A stretch of 64,000 nucleotides of DNA from Paenibacillus sp. Marseille-Q4541 (GCF_018310695.1 NZ_JAGXCY010000005.1:62001-126000), one strand, 5' to 3'. Shown: positions 52,662-62,536, counted from the first letter of the stretch. Notes: generated by a model from the sequence alone, not told the origin. A program made the numbers and translations.

Positions 52662-54203
52662 GTGCGCAAAATTCATATCTTTGATACAACGCTGCGCGAC
52701 GGAGAGCAATCTCCTGGCGTCAATCTGAATACCCGTGAAAAACTGGAGATAGCTTATCAGCTTGAGAAACTAGGGGTTGACCGAATGGAAGCAGGTTTTC
52801 CGGCTGCCTCCCCGGGTGACCTAGCAGCAGTAAATGCTATTGCAAAAGCGGTGAAAAATTCGACAGTAATTGGACTCTCTCGGTCTCGAGAGCAAGATAT
52901 AGAAGCAGTTCGGAAAGCGCTTCAAGGAGCACAAGATCCTTGTATTCACCTGTTCCTGGCAACTTCACCAATCCATCGTCAGCACAAACTACGAATGGAC
53001 AAAGCCCAAGTACTTGATACAGCAAGATCCGCCATTCGATATGCGAAACGTTACTTCTCCAAAATTGAATTCTCGCTTGAAGACGCTGGACGTACAGAGC
53101 ATGATTTCCTAGTCGAAGTAACGACAATGGCCGTCCAAGAAGGGGCTGCGGTCGTCAACATTCCGGATACAGTCGGTTATTTGTATCCAGAAGAGTATGG
53201 TAATATTTTCAGAATACTGAAAGAGCAAGTACCGGATGTGGAAAAGGTTCAGCTGAGTGCTCATTGCCATAATGATCTAGGTATGGCCACGGCAAATACG
53301 CTGGCTGCCATTATGAACGGAGCAGATCAGATAGAAGGCACTGTTAACGGAATTGGTGAACGGGCTGGGAATACGGCGATTGAAGAGATTGCTATGGCTC
53401 TAGAGACAAGACAAGAGTTCTTTGGTGCCAAAACGACTCTCCAGTTATCTGAGATTGCCCGGACCAGCCGACTTGTCAGCAGATTAACAGGCATGGTTGT
53501 TCCTGGAAACAAGGCGATTGTTGGAGCTAATGCATTTGCGCATGAGTCAGGTATACATCAAGACGGTATGCTTAAGGAAAAGACGACTTATGAAATTATG
53601 ACACCTGAAACGATTGGTCTTAAAGAGAGCAAGCTTGTTCTCGGAAAACATTCAGGCCGTCACGCTTTCCGTGAGAGACTAATTGAGCTCGGGTTTGAAC
53701 TCAATGAGGAAGAAGTAAACCGTGCTTTTGCACAGTTTAAAGACCTTGCGGATAAGAAAAAAGAAGTGTCGGATGAAGATCTGATCGCTTTGTTAGAAGA
53801 AAAACTAATCGATACTCCTGAGGTATTCCACCTTGAAGAAATGTTTGTGACTTACGGTGATGCTTCCACTCCTACAGCCAAAATCAGTCTTCGCTTGGAA
53901 TCAGGTAAGCTTGTGACCTCGGAAGCAGAAGGAAACGGCTCTGTAGATGCCATTTACAATGCGATTGATAAGGCGAGTGGAGAAGAGGTAACTCTTGCAG
54001 ATTATTCGATCAAGTCCGTTACTCACGGCAAAGATGCACTTGGTGAAGTTCACGTGGTATTAAAGCAGGATAAGGTTACGGTACAAGGGCGGGGAGTTAG
54101 CACCGATATTCTTGGAGCTAGTGCTCGTGCTTATGTGGATGCCCTAAATCATCTTGTTGAGAAACGTAAAACATTTACAGAACGCGTGAATGTCAGTCTA
54201 TAG
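52662..54203 (+). CDS. leuA: 2-isopropylmalate synthase
   Basis: LeuA condenses 2-oxoisovalerate with acetyl-CoA in the first committed step to leucine. The 513-residue protein has IFDTTLRDGEQSPGV at the start, the metal-binding SAHCHNDLGMATAN near 202, GNTAIEEIAMAL, the linker region and a C-terminal LeuA dimer regulatory domain (about 375-500) for leucine feedback. GTG 52662 is chosen, 8 bases after GGAGG; the TTG at 52647 includes that site. A terminator follows. Confidence 0.96.
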   Translation: MRKIHIFDTTLRDGEQSPGVNLNTREKLEIAYQLEKLGVDRMEAGFPAASPGDLAAVNAIAKAVKNSTVIGLSRSREQDIEAVRKALQGAQDPCIHLFLATSPIHRQHKLRMDKAQVLDTARSAIRYAKRYFSKIEFSLEDAGRTEHDFLVEVTTMAVQEGAAVVNIPDTVGYLYPEEYGNIFRILKEQVPDVEKVQLSAHCHNDLGMATANTLAAIMNGADQIEGTVNGIGERAGNTAIEEIAMALETRQEFFGAKTTLQLSEIARTSRLVSRLTGMVVPGNKAIVGANAFAHESGIHQDGMLKEKTTYEIMTPETIGLKESKLVLGKHSGRHAFRERLIELGFELNEEEVNRAFAQFKDLADKKKEVSDEDLIALLEEKLIDTPEVFHLEEMFVTYGDASTPTAKISLRLESGKLVTSEAEGNGSVDAIYNAIDKASGEEVTLADYSIKSVTHGKDALGEVHVVLKQDKVTVQGRGVSTDILGASARAYVDALNHLVEKRKTFTERVNVSL

Positions 54204-54224
54204 TTCATAGTTATTTTAATAAAA

Positions 54225-54281
54225 GAAGCCCCTTTAGGAATCTTTCTCAGCGGAGAGGAGGTTCTTAAAGGGGACTTTTTG
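54225..54281 (+). terminator. Rho-independent terminator
   Basis: GAAGCCCCTTTAGGAA pairs with TTCTTAAAGGGGACTTTT around a 21-base loop; it ends the T-box-led ilv-leu transcript. Confidence 0.85.
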
Positions 54282-54333
54282 TATATCACTTTATATATGA
54301 CTATTGTTATTTATAACTGCAAAGTTTATTTGT

Positions 54334-55314
54334 TTACCAAGCGTATGCGTTGGGAGCTTGTCCTCCAGGGCCGGGGAAAATTTCGTCAAGACGCTTCATA
54401 ACCGATTCACCCAGCTTCACTTCGAGAGCATCCAGCGTGCTTTCAAATTGCTCTAGCGTACGTGGCCCAATGATCGGGGCAGTAACTGCTGGATTTGCAA
54501 GAAGCCATGCTAATGCGACATTGTCTTGAGGTTCCCCGAGCTCTCGGCAGAGGTCAGAGAATTGTTCAAGCTGTTCCCGGTGTTGATCGATACGTGCGGT
54601 ATTCCCACCACTTCTGCTACCTTCTAGTTTCTTAAGGGCATTACGACCAAGCAATCCTCCATCAAGAGGACTCCATGGAATGATACCAAGACCAAGATTT
54701 TTCGCTGCAGGAAGTACCTCGAGTTCAGGTAAACGACAATTCAAGCTGTATTTATGTTGTTCAGAGATAAGTCCAAGAAAATGCCGGTTTTTCGCTGCAC
54801 TTTGGGCCAGCGCAATTTGCCAGGCTGCAAAGTTACTTGAGCCAACATAACCGATTTTCCCTTGGGAAATGCCCACTTCAAATGCACCCCAGAGTTCTTC
54901 CCATGAAATAGCAGGATCTACGTGGTGCATTTGATAAAGTTCAATATGATCGGTTTGAAGGCGCTGCAAGGATCCCTCTAGGTGACGACGAATTTTATAG
55001 GCGGATAAACCGGATTCATCGTTTGGCCCATCAGTTTGATCGTGCATGGAACCATAAACTTTCGTGGCAAGGACCACTTTTTCGCGGCGACCTCCACCTT
55101 GTTGAAACCATTTACCGATAATTTTTTCCGTTAATCCGGAATTTTCGCCCCATCCGTAAATATTTGCTGTATCAAAAAAATTGATGCCTGCATCAAGAGC
55201 TGCATCCATAATCCGGAATGCTTCTTTTTCATCTGTTTCAGGTCCGAAATTCATCGTTCCAAGACATAATTTACTTACCTTCAGACCTGATTTCCCTAAG
55301 TAATCATATTGCAT
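54334..55314 (-). CDS. Aldo/keto reductase
   Basis: A 326-residue aldo/keto reductase. The catalytic set is visible: Asp and Tyr in FFDTANIYGWGEN near 48-60, Lys in VVLATKVYG near 85 and His in YQMHHVDP near 128; the NADP-binding end is APIIGPRTLEQ. ATG 55314 is preferred, with AGGGAGG 11 bases upstream, over ATG 55335. It lies between leuA and leuB on the opposite strand and is unrelated to leucine synthesis as far as is known. Confidence 0.9.
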   Translation of the reverse strand: MQYDYLGKSGLKVSKLCLGTMNFGPETDEKEAFRIMDAALDAGINFFDTANIYGWGENSGLTEKIIGKWFQQGGGRREKVVLATKVYGSMHDQTDGPNDESGLSAYKIRRHLEGSLQRLQTDHIELYQMHHVDPAISWEELWGAFEVGISQGKIGYVGSSNFAAWQIALAQSAAKNRHFLGLISEQHKYSLNCRLPELEVLPAAKNLGLGIIPWSPLDGGLLGRNALKKLEGSRSGGNTARIDQHREQLEQFSDLCRELGEPQDNVALAWLLANPAVTAPIIGPRTLEQFESTLDALEVKLGESVMKRLDEIFPGPGGQAPNAYAW

Positions 55315-55363
55315 AATACACTCATCCTCCCTCATGGGAATGCAATTTATTTTTCACTATTAT

Positions 55364-55377
55364 TGTAAACGGTTAAA
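55364..55377 (+). promoter_or_regulatory. cre-like site between the reductase and leuB
   Basis: TGTAAACGGTTAAA matches the cre pattern TGNAANCGNWNNCW with one mismatch. It lies in the divergent region 55315-55541, which is otherwise AT-rich and shows no T-box. CcpA control of leucine genes is known in B. subtilis. Confidence 0.35.
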
Positions 55378-55541
55378 TAAGCTTCAATCAACTTATTTTA
55401 GTTATAGTCTAAACCTATTAAAGCAATAGATTCTATATCTTGGTCAAATCTACCTTAGGTATGTTACAAAGATATATAGAAGTTTATGACGAGAAAAAAT
55501 TGAAAATTTATATTCTACATATGGAAACGGAGCGTGTTGTC

Positions 55542-56621
55542 ATGTCAGAAGTGAAAAAGATAGCGGTCATTTCAGGAGATGGTATTGGGCCTGAGGTTGT
55601 GGCAGAAGCTGAGAAAGTGTTGAAACGGACTGAAGAAATATTCGGTTATACTTTTGAAACAAGCCATGCCTTGTTCGGTGGAATTGCCATTGATCAAAAG
55701 GGAACACCGCTTCCAGAAGAAACGCTCGAAGTATGTCAGAGTGCAGATGCCGTATTGCTTGGAGCAGTAGGTGGCCCTCAGTGGGACAACAATCCAAAAG
55801 AACTTAGACCAGAAACAGGATTGCTTGGGATCCGTAAGGCACTCGGACTTTTTTCTAACCTGCGTCCTGCTGTTGTTTTTGACTGTTTGAAAGATGCTTC
55901 TACTCTGAAGCCTGAAGTTCTGGAAGGCACTGATTTGATGGTTGTTAGAGAACTGACTGGTGGGATTTATTTCGGCGAGAAGCTCCGCAGACAAGGGGAG
56001 CAAGGAGAAGAAGCAGTTGATACTTGTGTATACAACGTCACTGAAGTAGAGCGTATCGTTAGACAGGCATTTGAAATCGCTCAAAAACGGAAGAAGAGAC
56101 TTGCTTCCGTTGATAAGGCAAATGTTTTGGAAACATCAAGACTGTGGCGTGAAGTTGTAAATCGTGTAGCGCCAGACTATCCCGATGTGGAAGTAGAACA
56201 TGTCCTTGTTGATAACTGTGCGATGCAGCTTCTTCGCAGACCAGCAAGCTTTGATGTTATTGTAACAGAGAATATGTTTGGCGATATTCTGAGTGATGAA
56301 GCGGCTATGCTGACGGGTTCCATTGGTATGCTAGCATCTGCATCGCTGGGAGAAGGCAGCTTTGGATTGTACGAACCAGTCCATGGTTCGGCGCCAGATA
56401 TTGCTGGACAGGGAGCAGCGAATCCAATCGCTACGATCTTGTCTGTTGCATTAATGTTCCGAATGACTTTTGGGTATGAGGATGCTGCTGATGCAATCGA
56501 AAAAGCGGTAGCAAAAGTACTGGATGATGGTCATCGTACTAGCGATATTGCTGTAGATAAGAGCAAAGCGATCAGTACTTCAGAAATGGGAGATTTAATC
56601 GTAAAATATATCGTAAAATAG
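55542..56621 (+). CDS. leuB: 3-isopropylmalate dehydrogenase
   Basis: LeuB oxidises and decarboxylates 3-isopropylmalate with NAD. The 359-residue protein has [20 protein letters not shown] near 6, GAVGGPQWD near 70, [20 protein letters not shown] and [20 protein letters not shown]. The ATG at 55542 is chosen: GGAG lies 8 bases upstream; earlier in-frame ATGs have no site. It is separated from leuA by the inverted reductase gene, and leuC/leuD are not nearby. Confidence 0.96.
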   Translation: MSEVKKIAVISGDGIGPEVVAEAEKVLKRTEEIFGYTFETSHALFGGIAIDQKGTPLPEETLEVCQSADAVLLGAVGGPQWDNNPKELRPETGLLGIRKALGLFSNLRPAVVFDCLKDASTLKPEVLEGTDLMVVRELTGGIYFGEKLRRQGEQGEEAVDTCVYNVTEVERIVRQAFEIAQKRKKRLASVDKANVLETSRLWREVVNRVAPDYPDVEVEHVLVDNCAMQLLRRPASFDVIVTENMFGDILSDEAAMLTGSIGMLASASLGEGSFGLYEPVHGSAPDIAGQGAANPIATILSVALMFRMTFGYEDAADAIEKAVAKVLDDGHRTSDIAVDKSKAISTSEMGDLIVKYIVK

Positions 56622-56665
56622 ATAAGTTGAACCGAGTTTCTTCCTTATAATATAGTGATCCATAG

Positions 56666-56734
56666 AGAGCAGTTTATACCTCTTCACTCAGCATAAGTAA
56701 CTGAGAAAGAGAATATTCTGCTCTTTATATTTTA
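56666..56734 (+). terminator. Probable terminator of leuB
   Basis: AGAGCAG and CTGCTCT form an outer stem, with an inner CTCTTCACTCAG / CTGAGAAAGAG stem; a T-rich stretch follows. Confidence 0.6.
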
Positions 56735-56755
56735 ATAATTACTTCAACGATATGA

Positions 56756-57141
56756 TTGTTCTTATTGTAATAAAGAAATTATGATAATATCTTGATTTTA
56801 AAAGAGTGGAATGATAGGATTTAATAGGCAACTCCTGATTTTGTAATGGAAACAGTGTCGGATGATGATTAAGAGTTGGGTAAAGTTCAACTTTCTGACT
56901 ACCGCAATAAATGGCTAGTATTTTTCTTTTATCCACTAGATTCCACTTTTTGCCCTACTGAAGTTACAGTAATCAGTGGAGTAAGTGCGGACTCTATCCA
57001 CAGTCACATAATATAGATCAATGCTCCACGTGACATCTGTGCAATGACTGGAAACCAAGCGATAGCAACTTGTAAATTCAGCATTTTTTACCGATATTAG
57101 ACAGGCCCTTACAGTATTTTTAATGCTGTGGGGGCTTTTTT
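56756..57141 (+). ncRNA. Candidate non-coding transcript (promoter to terminator, no gene)
   Basis: TTGTTC (56756-56761) and TATGAT (56780-56785) are 18 bases apart. The next clear signal is a terminator-like hairpin (57104-57141: GGCCCTTACAGTAT / ATGCTGTGGGGGC plus T). Between them no open frame has a ribosome site. A transcript of about 350 nt is possible, but no known RNA family is recognised. The hairpin could instead belong to an unseen upstream gene. Confidence 0.3.
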
Positions 57142-57339
57142 CGCCAAATAAGACAGTATTTCTTGAAATTTACAAAAAACGCGTTTAAGTACTCGTAAAT
57201 ACGTGTTATAACGAGTATAGAATCATTTTTTCTTTATAAAGAGGAAAACGAACAGACATAACGAATAGGGTAAAAGAATACGCTATTGAACATAATGTAA
57301 ACAATGCATCCGGTGCGTGTCTACAAGGAGGGTGAACAA

Positions 57340-57756
57340 ATGAGTTTTTGTTGTGGAGCAAGTATGATTGGAACGAAGGGAACATTAAAACATTACCGTA
57401 CGCAGGTCCACAATGTTCCCCTGCTCTTTTGTCCGGTATGTCATCGGGTAGAAGTCCATTACAAAGTAGAAAATGAATATGAAATATTGGCAGAGTATGC
57501 ACATGGTGATGGGGCATCGGAGATTGATTTCCAGGACTATGTGATGGAAGATGAAGACACGATTTATGAGAATTGTGTAAATCGTGAAAACGAGGATCCA
57601 TTGGAAGTTGTCCAAAGACAAATCGATACTTCTCTTGACTTGCTATCCATTGCCAAAAATATAAATGATGAGAAATGGGAGAGCGAGTTGAAACGCAGAC
57701 TGGCTGTCATGAGCAAAAAACGGTCAAAGTTGAAACATAATCAAACAGGAAGATAA
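57340..57756 (+). CDS. Hypothetical zinc-ribbon-like protein
   Basis: A 138-residue soluble protein with Cys pairs CC (4-5) and CPVC (31-34), possibly one zinc site, followed by an acidic middle (EIDFQDYVMEDEDTIYENC) and a coiled, basic C-terminus (ELKRRLAVMSKKRSKLKHN). I do not recognise a named family. ATG 57340 follows AAGGAGGGTG; the longer frame from 57304 lies before the site. It is monocistronic with a terminator. Confidence 0.65.
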   Translation: MSFCCGASMIGTKGTLKHYRTQVHNVPLLFCPVCHRVEVHYKVENEYEILAEYAHGDGASEIDFQDYVMEDEDTIYENCVNRENEDPLEVVQRQIDTSLDLLSIAKNINDEKWESELKRRLAVMSKKRSKLKHNQTGR

Positions 57757-57775
57757 CCCCGTTTGCACAAAAATG

Positions 57776-57805
57776 TAGCCTCTGCCTAAGGGCGGGGGCT
57801 TTTTA
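57776..57805 (+). terminator. Rho-independent terminator
   Basis: AGCCTCTGCC and GGGCGGGGGCT form a GC-rich stem followed by T. Confidence 0.85.
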
Positions 57806-58224
57806 TTAAAGGAGTTTATAGTTCTTCTAACTTATCGAAAAGGGTTTAGCACACTATTTTCTGTTTATTCGACAGTATCTCTGATTGACTAGGCTTGGCA
57901 ATCTTGTCTATGATAAAATAGACTTCCTTAAAAGGTGCAATAAACTCCTAGATATACATTCACACCATTGTATAACCCCCACACTTCTGCAATTCCGTAT
58001 TGTATGATCTCTTTCATATTCTTGTTTACATTATAAACGTTTCGTAAAGAAGGATTGTAAATTCTGGGCTAACGCTTCATCTCATTCCATTTCGTCTTTT
58101 GAAAGACCAAAGGTGTCTTTCTGATGGAAGACACTACACTTCACGGTAGACGGTCTCACTGTTCAGTGACAATTGCTAGTCCGATCGGCAAGTTCCATTT
58201 ACGTGAAAAAGGGGGAACCTGAGT
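57806..58224 (+). promoter_or_regulatory. Upstream region of the PAS kinase with dyad elements
   Basis: No gene. A Spo0A-box-like TTCGACA lies at 57868-57874. The last 130 bases hold four dyads in a row: GTCTTTTGAAAGAC (58094-58107), GTGTCTTT / AAGACAC (58113-58134), TCACTGTTCAGTGA (58156-58169) and CCGATCGG (58181-58188). A transcript through them would be highly structured. Confidence 0.4.
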
Positions 58225-59328
58225 ATGATCAGTGAGTTTCAGGACACTTTGATTTCTGCGAATGACGCTTTTCCACTAAGGCATCTTGATAATAGTAACT
58301 ATGAGAACATTCTGGAACATTTGGACAGTGGAATCATGCTGTTTGATAGCGAAGGTTTTCTTACTTTTATCAATGTACAGATGGCAAAATTGCTGGAGCT
58401 GCCAAGGCATCAGTTACTTGGGTGTGATGTCCTTCAGTTAGTTCAACATCCTTACATCAGCCGGTTTAAAAAGAAGAAGATTCTCAGGATATACAGAGAG
58501 ACCATCTTCCAGCGTAAGCGCTATCATGAGCTTCTCGATGAGTATGGAAAACATTGGCTGATTACGATTACCTATGGAGATCAGATGGATGGGAATTTTC
58601 TACTGAGTGTGAAAGACGTTTCGGACTTCAAACAAATTGAACAAACCGCCTACCAAAATGACAAGCTTGCGATGCTTGGACAAATCTCTGCTTCCATTGC
58701 TCATGAGATTCGCAACCCGCTCACGGCTATTCGTGGCTTTATTCAATTGCTCCGCCCTCATCTTATCCAACTGGGCAAAGACGAATATGCAAAAATTATT
58801 CTGACGGAGATTGACCGAGCGAACGATATTATTTATGAATTTTTAAACTCGTCTAAGCCTTCAGCACCTCAGAAAACAGTAATTCCTGTCCAGTCTTTAC
58901 TGAAGGAGATCGTTCTCCTGACGGAGAGCGAGGGTCTGATGAAAGGTTGTGAGATCCAGCTGAACAACGATCTGACCCCTCTTTATGTCTCCATTGATGT
59001 GAAGCAGATCAAGCAGGTGATGCTAAACATGGTGAAAAATGCGATGGATGCGATTGAGAATGTAGGAGAAGAACATTCAGGAATGATCCAGATCAATACA
59101 CATCAGGAAGGTAAACAAGTTGTAATCTCAATAAGAGATAACGGTCAAGGGATGGACCATAACACGCTCGTTCGGTTGTTTGATCCATTTTTTACAACCA
59201 AAGAAACGGGAACGGGCCTTGGTCTGTCTGTCAGCTATCGAATCATCAAAAATCATGGTGGGACGATAGCAGTGGATAGCAAAGCAGGAGAAGGAACAAA
59301 GTTTAGAATTTTACTTCCCTTGGTATAA
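58225..59328 (+). CDS. PAS-domain sensor histidine kinase, sporulation-kinase-like
   Basis: A 367-residue soluble kinase with no membrane segment. A PAS domain (about 28-135: LDSGIMLFDSEGFLTFIN) is followed by the HisKA box SIAHEIRNPLTAIRGF with His160, and a HATPase domain with N box MVKNAMDAIEN, G1 IRDNGQGM, F box DPFFTTK and G2 ETGTGLGLS. It resembles the cytoplasmic kinases that feed the Spo0 phosphorelay (KinA/KinE types). No response regulator is adjacent, as usual for orphan sporulation kinases. AAAGGGGGA precedes the ATG. Partner and signal are inferred only. Confidence 0.9.
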   Translation: MISEFQDTLISANDAFPLRHLDNSNYENILEHLDSGIMLFDSEGFLTFINVQMAKLLELPRHQLLGCDVLQLVQHPYISRFKKKKILRIYRETIFQRKRYHELLDEYGKHWLITITYGDQMDGNFLLSVKDVSDFKQIEQTAYQNDKLAMLGQISASIAHEIRNPLTAIRGFIQLLRPHLIQLGKDEYAKIILTEIDRANDIIYEFLNSSKPSAPQKTVIPVQSLLKEIVLLTESEGLMKGCEIQLNNDLTPLYVSIDVKQIKQVMLNMVKNAMDAIENVGEEHSGMIQINTHQEGKQVVISIRDNGQGMDHNTLVRLFDPFFTTKETGTGLGLSVSYRIIKNHGGTIAVDSKAGEGTKFRILLPLV

Positions 59329-59355
59329 AATGCAAACCGTTATCTGTTATAGATG

Positions 59356-59395
59356 AAAATAGATCAGGAGCTCTGCCAGCTTCTGGTCTATTTTT
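59356..59395 (+). terminator. Rho-independent terminator
   Basis: AAAATAGATCAGGAGCT and AGCTTCTGGTCTATTTT pair with a 5-base loop and a T tail after the kinase gene. Confidence 0.9.
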
Positions 59396-59464
59396 GTTTT
59401 TATATAGGTAATGACGGGTATATTATTGGAGTAGTATGGATTAGAACGGTATATACAATATGAA

Positions 59465-61030
59465 ATGAATTCTAGTTTACATAGATTGGAGATGGACAAA
59501 TTGACTCGCTACTCATTAGAAACCATATGGAAAACAGAAGTACCTGTAGAATCAATCGAAGCACATGCCGTCATATGTTTGGTGTCTGAGGCAGAATGGA
59601 TCACAGGTCATTTTCCTGAATCATGGAAGCAAGCGATAACTTCGGTCAAGGAAAGAGGGCTTTTTAACGGTTCGGAGAATCAGATGTTTACGATACCTGT
59701 AAAGCAGGGGAATTCTGCTGCAACATTAGTATTGGTTGGGACAGGTGAGCATCCAATGAGTGCGGAAGAACTCCGTAATCTAGCTGCTAAGGCTGCCAAA
59801 GCCTCAATGCAAGTTAGTGCTGATCAAGTTGTATTTGCTATGCCATCTTCACTCGTTTCTTATTCTGCTACTCAGGATGTAGCAACAGTAGCGCACGCAT
59901 TAACCGAAGGTTTTATTCTAGGAACTTACCGGAGGAAAAATTATAAGCAGAATCAAAAAGCATATATAGGGCCAGGGAAAGTTATTTTTCATCAAGAAAA
60001 AATAACAATTCCTAATTTTCAAAAAGAATGGGAGAAAGGTATGTCGGATGGAAAGGCTTATGCTGAAGGAACAATCTATGCCAGAGATATTACGAATCTT
60101 CCTGGAAATATGCTGGTACCTGAAGATCTCGCCCGAGCTGCAGAGGACCTGGCAAATAAACATGGGCTTGAGTATTCCATTATGGATGAAAAAAAATTGG
60201 AGAAGAAGGGGATGGGTGGACTCTTTTCTGTAGGTAAAGGCAGTATTCATCCCCCTAGAATGATTGTGATCAAGTATCAGGGGAAGGAGTCCTGGGACGG
60301 AGAAATTGTTGGTCTAGTGGGCAAAGGAATTACATTTGATACCGGAGGTATTTCACTAAAGCCACGTGTTGGCATGGAAGAGATGATTAGTGATATGGGC
60401 GGTGCAGCGACTGTCCTTGGAGTACTCGAAGCACTTTGTATCACTCGTCCTAAACGTAACGTACTGGTCGTCATTCCAACGGCTGAAAATATGCCTTCGG
60501 GAGGTGCCTTCAAGCCAGGGGATGTCATTACAACACTTAGCGGCAGAACCGTTGAAATTCTGAACACAGATGCGGAAGGAAGAGTGGTGCTTGCTGACGG
60601 AATGACTTATGCTAAGGAGTTGGGAGCGACCCGCCTTATTGATGTGGCAACATTAACGGGAGCAGTCGTTTCAGCACTCGGTGATGTGGCTACCGGCGCT
60701 GTATCTAATGACGAAACTTTCTTGAACAGTTTTATTTCTGCTTCCCGACGAACAGGTGAGAAAGTTTGGCCACTTCCAGCATATCCCGAGTTTCAAGAAA
60801 TGCTCAGAAGCGACGTTGCTGACTTACGTAACAGTACAGGAAGAAATGCAGCTTCCAGTACGGCTGGATTATTCATTGGAACTTTTGCTGATGGAATGCC
60901 TTGGATTCATCTAGATATTGCAGGTACAGCTTTTCTTACCAAAGAACGTGGGGTGAATCCAAAAGGAGCAACCGGTGTAATGGTCCGCACGATCGTAGAG
61001 TGGATATTAAGTGATGAACGTGTAGTATAA
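59465..61030 (+). CDS. pepA: Leucyl aminopeptidase (peptidase M17)
   Basis: PepA removes N-terminal amino acids with a two-metal centre. The catalytic domain (about 170-510) has the signature NTDAEGRVVLADGMTYA near 361 and the metal site VGKGITFDTGGISLK near 289. The N-terminal domain (1-165) is diverged, as usual for Bacillales. The start is uncertain: ATG 59465, ATG 59492, or TTG 59501, which is 10 bases after GGAG. The SRPBCC gene follows by 26 bases, likely in one operon. Confidence 0.92.
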   Translation: MNSSLHRLEMDKLTRYSLETIWKTEVPVESIEAHAVICLVSEAEWITGHFPESWKQAITSVKERGLFNGSENQMFTIPVKQGNSAATLVLVGTGEHPMSAEELRNLAAKAAKASMQVSADQVVFAMPSSLVSYSATQDVATVAHALTEGFILGTYRRKNYKQNQKAYIGPGKVIFHQEKITIPNFQKEWEKGMSDGKAYAEGTIYARDITNLPGNMLVPEDLARAAEDLANKHGLEYSIMDEKKLEKKGMGGLFSVGKGSIHPPRMIVIKYQGKESWDGEIVGLVGKGITFDTGGISLKPRVGMEEMISDMGGAATVLGVLEALCITRPKRNVLVVIPTAENMPSGGAFKPGDVITTLSGRTVEILNTDAEGRVVLADGMTYAKELGATRLIDVATLTGAVVSALGDVATGAVSNDETFLNSFISASRRTGEKVWPLPAYPEFQEMLRSDVADLRNSTGRNAASSTAGLFIGTFADGMPWIHLDIAGTAFLTKERGVNPKGATGVMVRTIVEWILSDERVV

Positions 61031-61056
61031 CAGTAGGTCAGACGGGGGTAGCTTTT

Positions 61057-61509
61057 TTGAAACAATGGTCAAGCGAAATCGAGATAAATAGTTCCATTGA
61101 GCATGTATGGTCTTACTTGGATGGTCCTTTGGAACAGATGCAGAAGATTATGCCTCAAGTGGTAGAGCAAAGGCCAATTAAGCTCACAGATGAAGTTGTA
61201 GGCAGTGTATATTGTCAAAAGTATAAAGAAGGCAATCGCATCCAAGAATATGATGTTCATGTGTTAGAGTACACCAATCATCAAAATGACAAGAAGTTGA
61301 AAATTGGATTCACGTTGGCGAATAGCTTTGAGATCACAGCTTTATATGAGCTGCACCGTGTTGATACTCATAAGACGAGGCTTAAATACACAGCTACCAA
61401 TAAAGCATTGAAGTGGTATATCAAGCTGTTCATGATATTCGCAACAGATAAGGTCGTGGTACAATTTTTGGAGAATGTAAAAAAAGTTGCGGAATCTGAA
61501 GCTAATTGA
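61057..61509 (+). CDS. SRPBCC/polyketide-cyclase-fold protein
   Basis: A 150-residue protein of the START/SRPBCC type: WSSEIEINSSIEHVWSYLDG at the start, a central YDVHVLEYTNHQ, and a long C-terminal helix (LFMIFATDKVVVQFLENVKK). Such folds bind small hydrophobic ligands in a deep pocket; the ligand is unknown. It starts at TTG 61057 with GGGGGT about 10 bases upstream and follows pepA closely. Confidence 0.82.
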   Translation: MKQWSSEIEINSSIEHVWSYLDGPLEQMQKIMPQVVEQRPIKLTDEVVGSVYCQKYKEGNRIQEYDVHVLEYTNHQNDKKLKIGFTLANSFEITALYELHRVDTHKTRLKYTATNKALKWYIKLFMIFATDKVVVQFLENVKKVAESEAN

Positions 61510-61510
61510 G

Positions 61511-61545
61511 AAAAGGCATTCCCTTTAAGGGAGTGCCTTTTTTTT
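61511..61545 (+). terminator. Rho-independent terminator
   Basis: AAAAGGCATTCCCTT pairs with AAGGGAGTGCCTTTT, followed by T; it ends the pepA unit. Confidence 0.93.
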
Positions 61546-61686
61546 GTACAAAAATGTTCATTCCGTTCTCTATCACTATCTTTAGTCTCTTCTGTGAAGT
61601 TATCTCTTAATCGATAGAGCTAATAAGTCAGACATGATATAGTAGATATAAATACTCTATAAGATAATGTAAAGGGATGCTGGAGA

Positions 61687-62511
61687 ATGAAATATAAAAT
61701 GATTGTGTTAGATTTGGATGATACACTCCTTCAAGATGATGGAACGATCTCCGTACGTAATAAGCAGGCACTGATGGAAGCGCAAGAAGCAGGCGTTAAA
61801 GTGGTTCTCGCATCAGGACGGCCAACGTATGCCATGAGGGAACTTGCAGAAGAGCTGGAACTAGTGCGTTTTGGAAGCTATATCCTGTCGTTCAACGGGG
61901 CCAAGATTATAAATTGGAAGTCCAAAGAAGAACCTTTCAGCAGCACATTGACACCTCAGATGGCACATACCCTATATGAACTGAGTGTAGAGGAAGGTGT
62001 ATCTGCGCTCACCTATGTAGGGGATGAGATTGTGACGGCATCAGCGAATGAATATACTATGATTGAATCGAACATTACTGGGATGAAGGTTGTGGAAGTG
62101 TCCAGCTTCGTGGAAGCTGTGCAGGTACCTGTCGTTAAGGTGCTCATGGTAGCAGACCCGGATAGACTTATTGAAGTTGAGAAGAAGTTAAAAACGAAAA
62201 TGGCAGGTCAGCTAAACGTTATGCGCTCGAAGCCCTTTTTTCTGGAGTTTACGGAAGATGGTGTTAATAAAGGAACTAGTTTAAATCATCTGATCCAGCA
62301 GCTTGGTATCGAGCAATCTGAAGTCATTGCGATGGGTGATGGATACAATGATGTTGCTATGATCGAATTCGCAGGTCTTGGTGTCGCGATGGGCAATGCA
62401 CCGGACGAAATAAAACAACTGGCCGACTATGTTACGGATACGAATATGAATGATGGTGTAGCCAAGGTAGTCGAGGAGTTTATTCTAAAAAACCTAGCTC
62501 TGACAACGTAA
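61687..62511 (+). CDS. Cof-type HAD phosphatase
   Basis: A 274-residue HAD phosphatase with motif I LDLDDTLL (Asp9, Asp11), motif II VLASGRPTY, motif III KGTSLNHL and motif IV MGDGYNDVAMI. It is a paralogue of the HAD protein at 7945. Substrate unknown; relatives include YwtE/YwpJ-type FMN or sugar phosphatases. GATGCTGGAG overlaps the region before the ATG at 61687. Terminator follows. Confidence 0.9.
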   Translation: MKYKMIVLDLDDTLLQDDGTISVRNKQALMEAQEAGVKVVLASGRPTYAMRELAEELELVRFGSYILSFNGAKIINWKSKEEPFSSTLTPQMAHTLYELSVEEGVSALTYVGDEIVTASANEYTMIESNITGMKVVEVSSFVEAVQVPVVKVLMVADPDRLIEVEKKLKTKMAGQLNVMRSKPFFLEFTEDGVNKGTSLNHLIQQLGIEQSEVIAMGDGYNDVAMIEFAGLGVAMGNAPDEIKQLADYVTDTNMNDGVAKVVEEFILKNLALTT

Positions 62512-62536
62512 CGCTCTTTTCGAAAAAAGGATCCAA

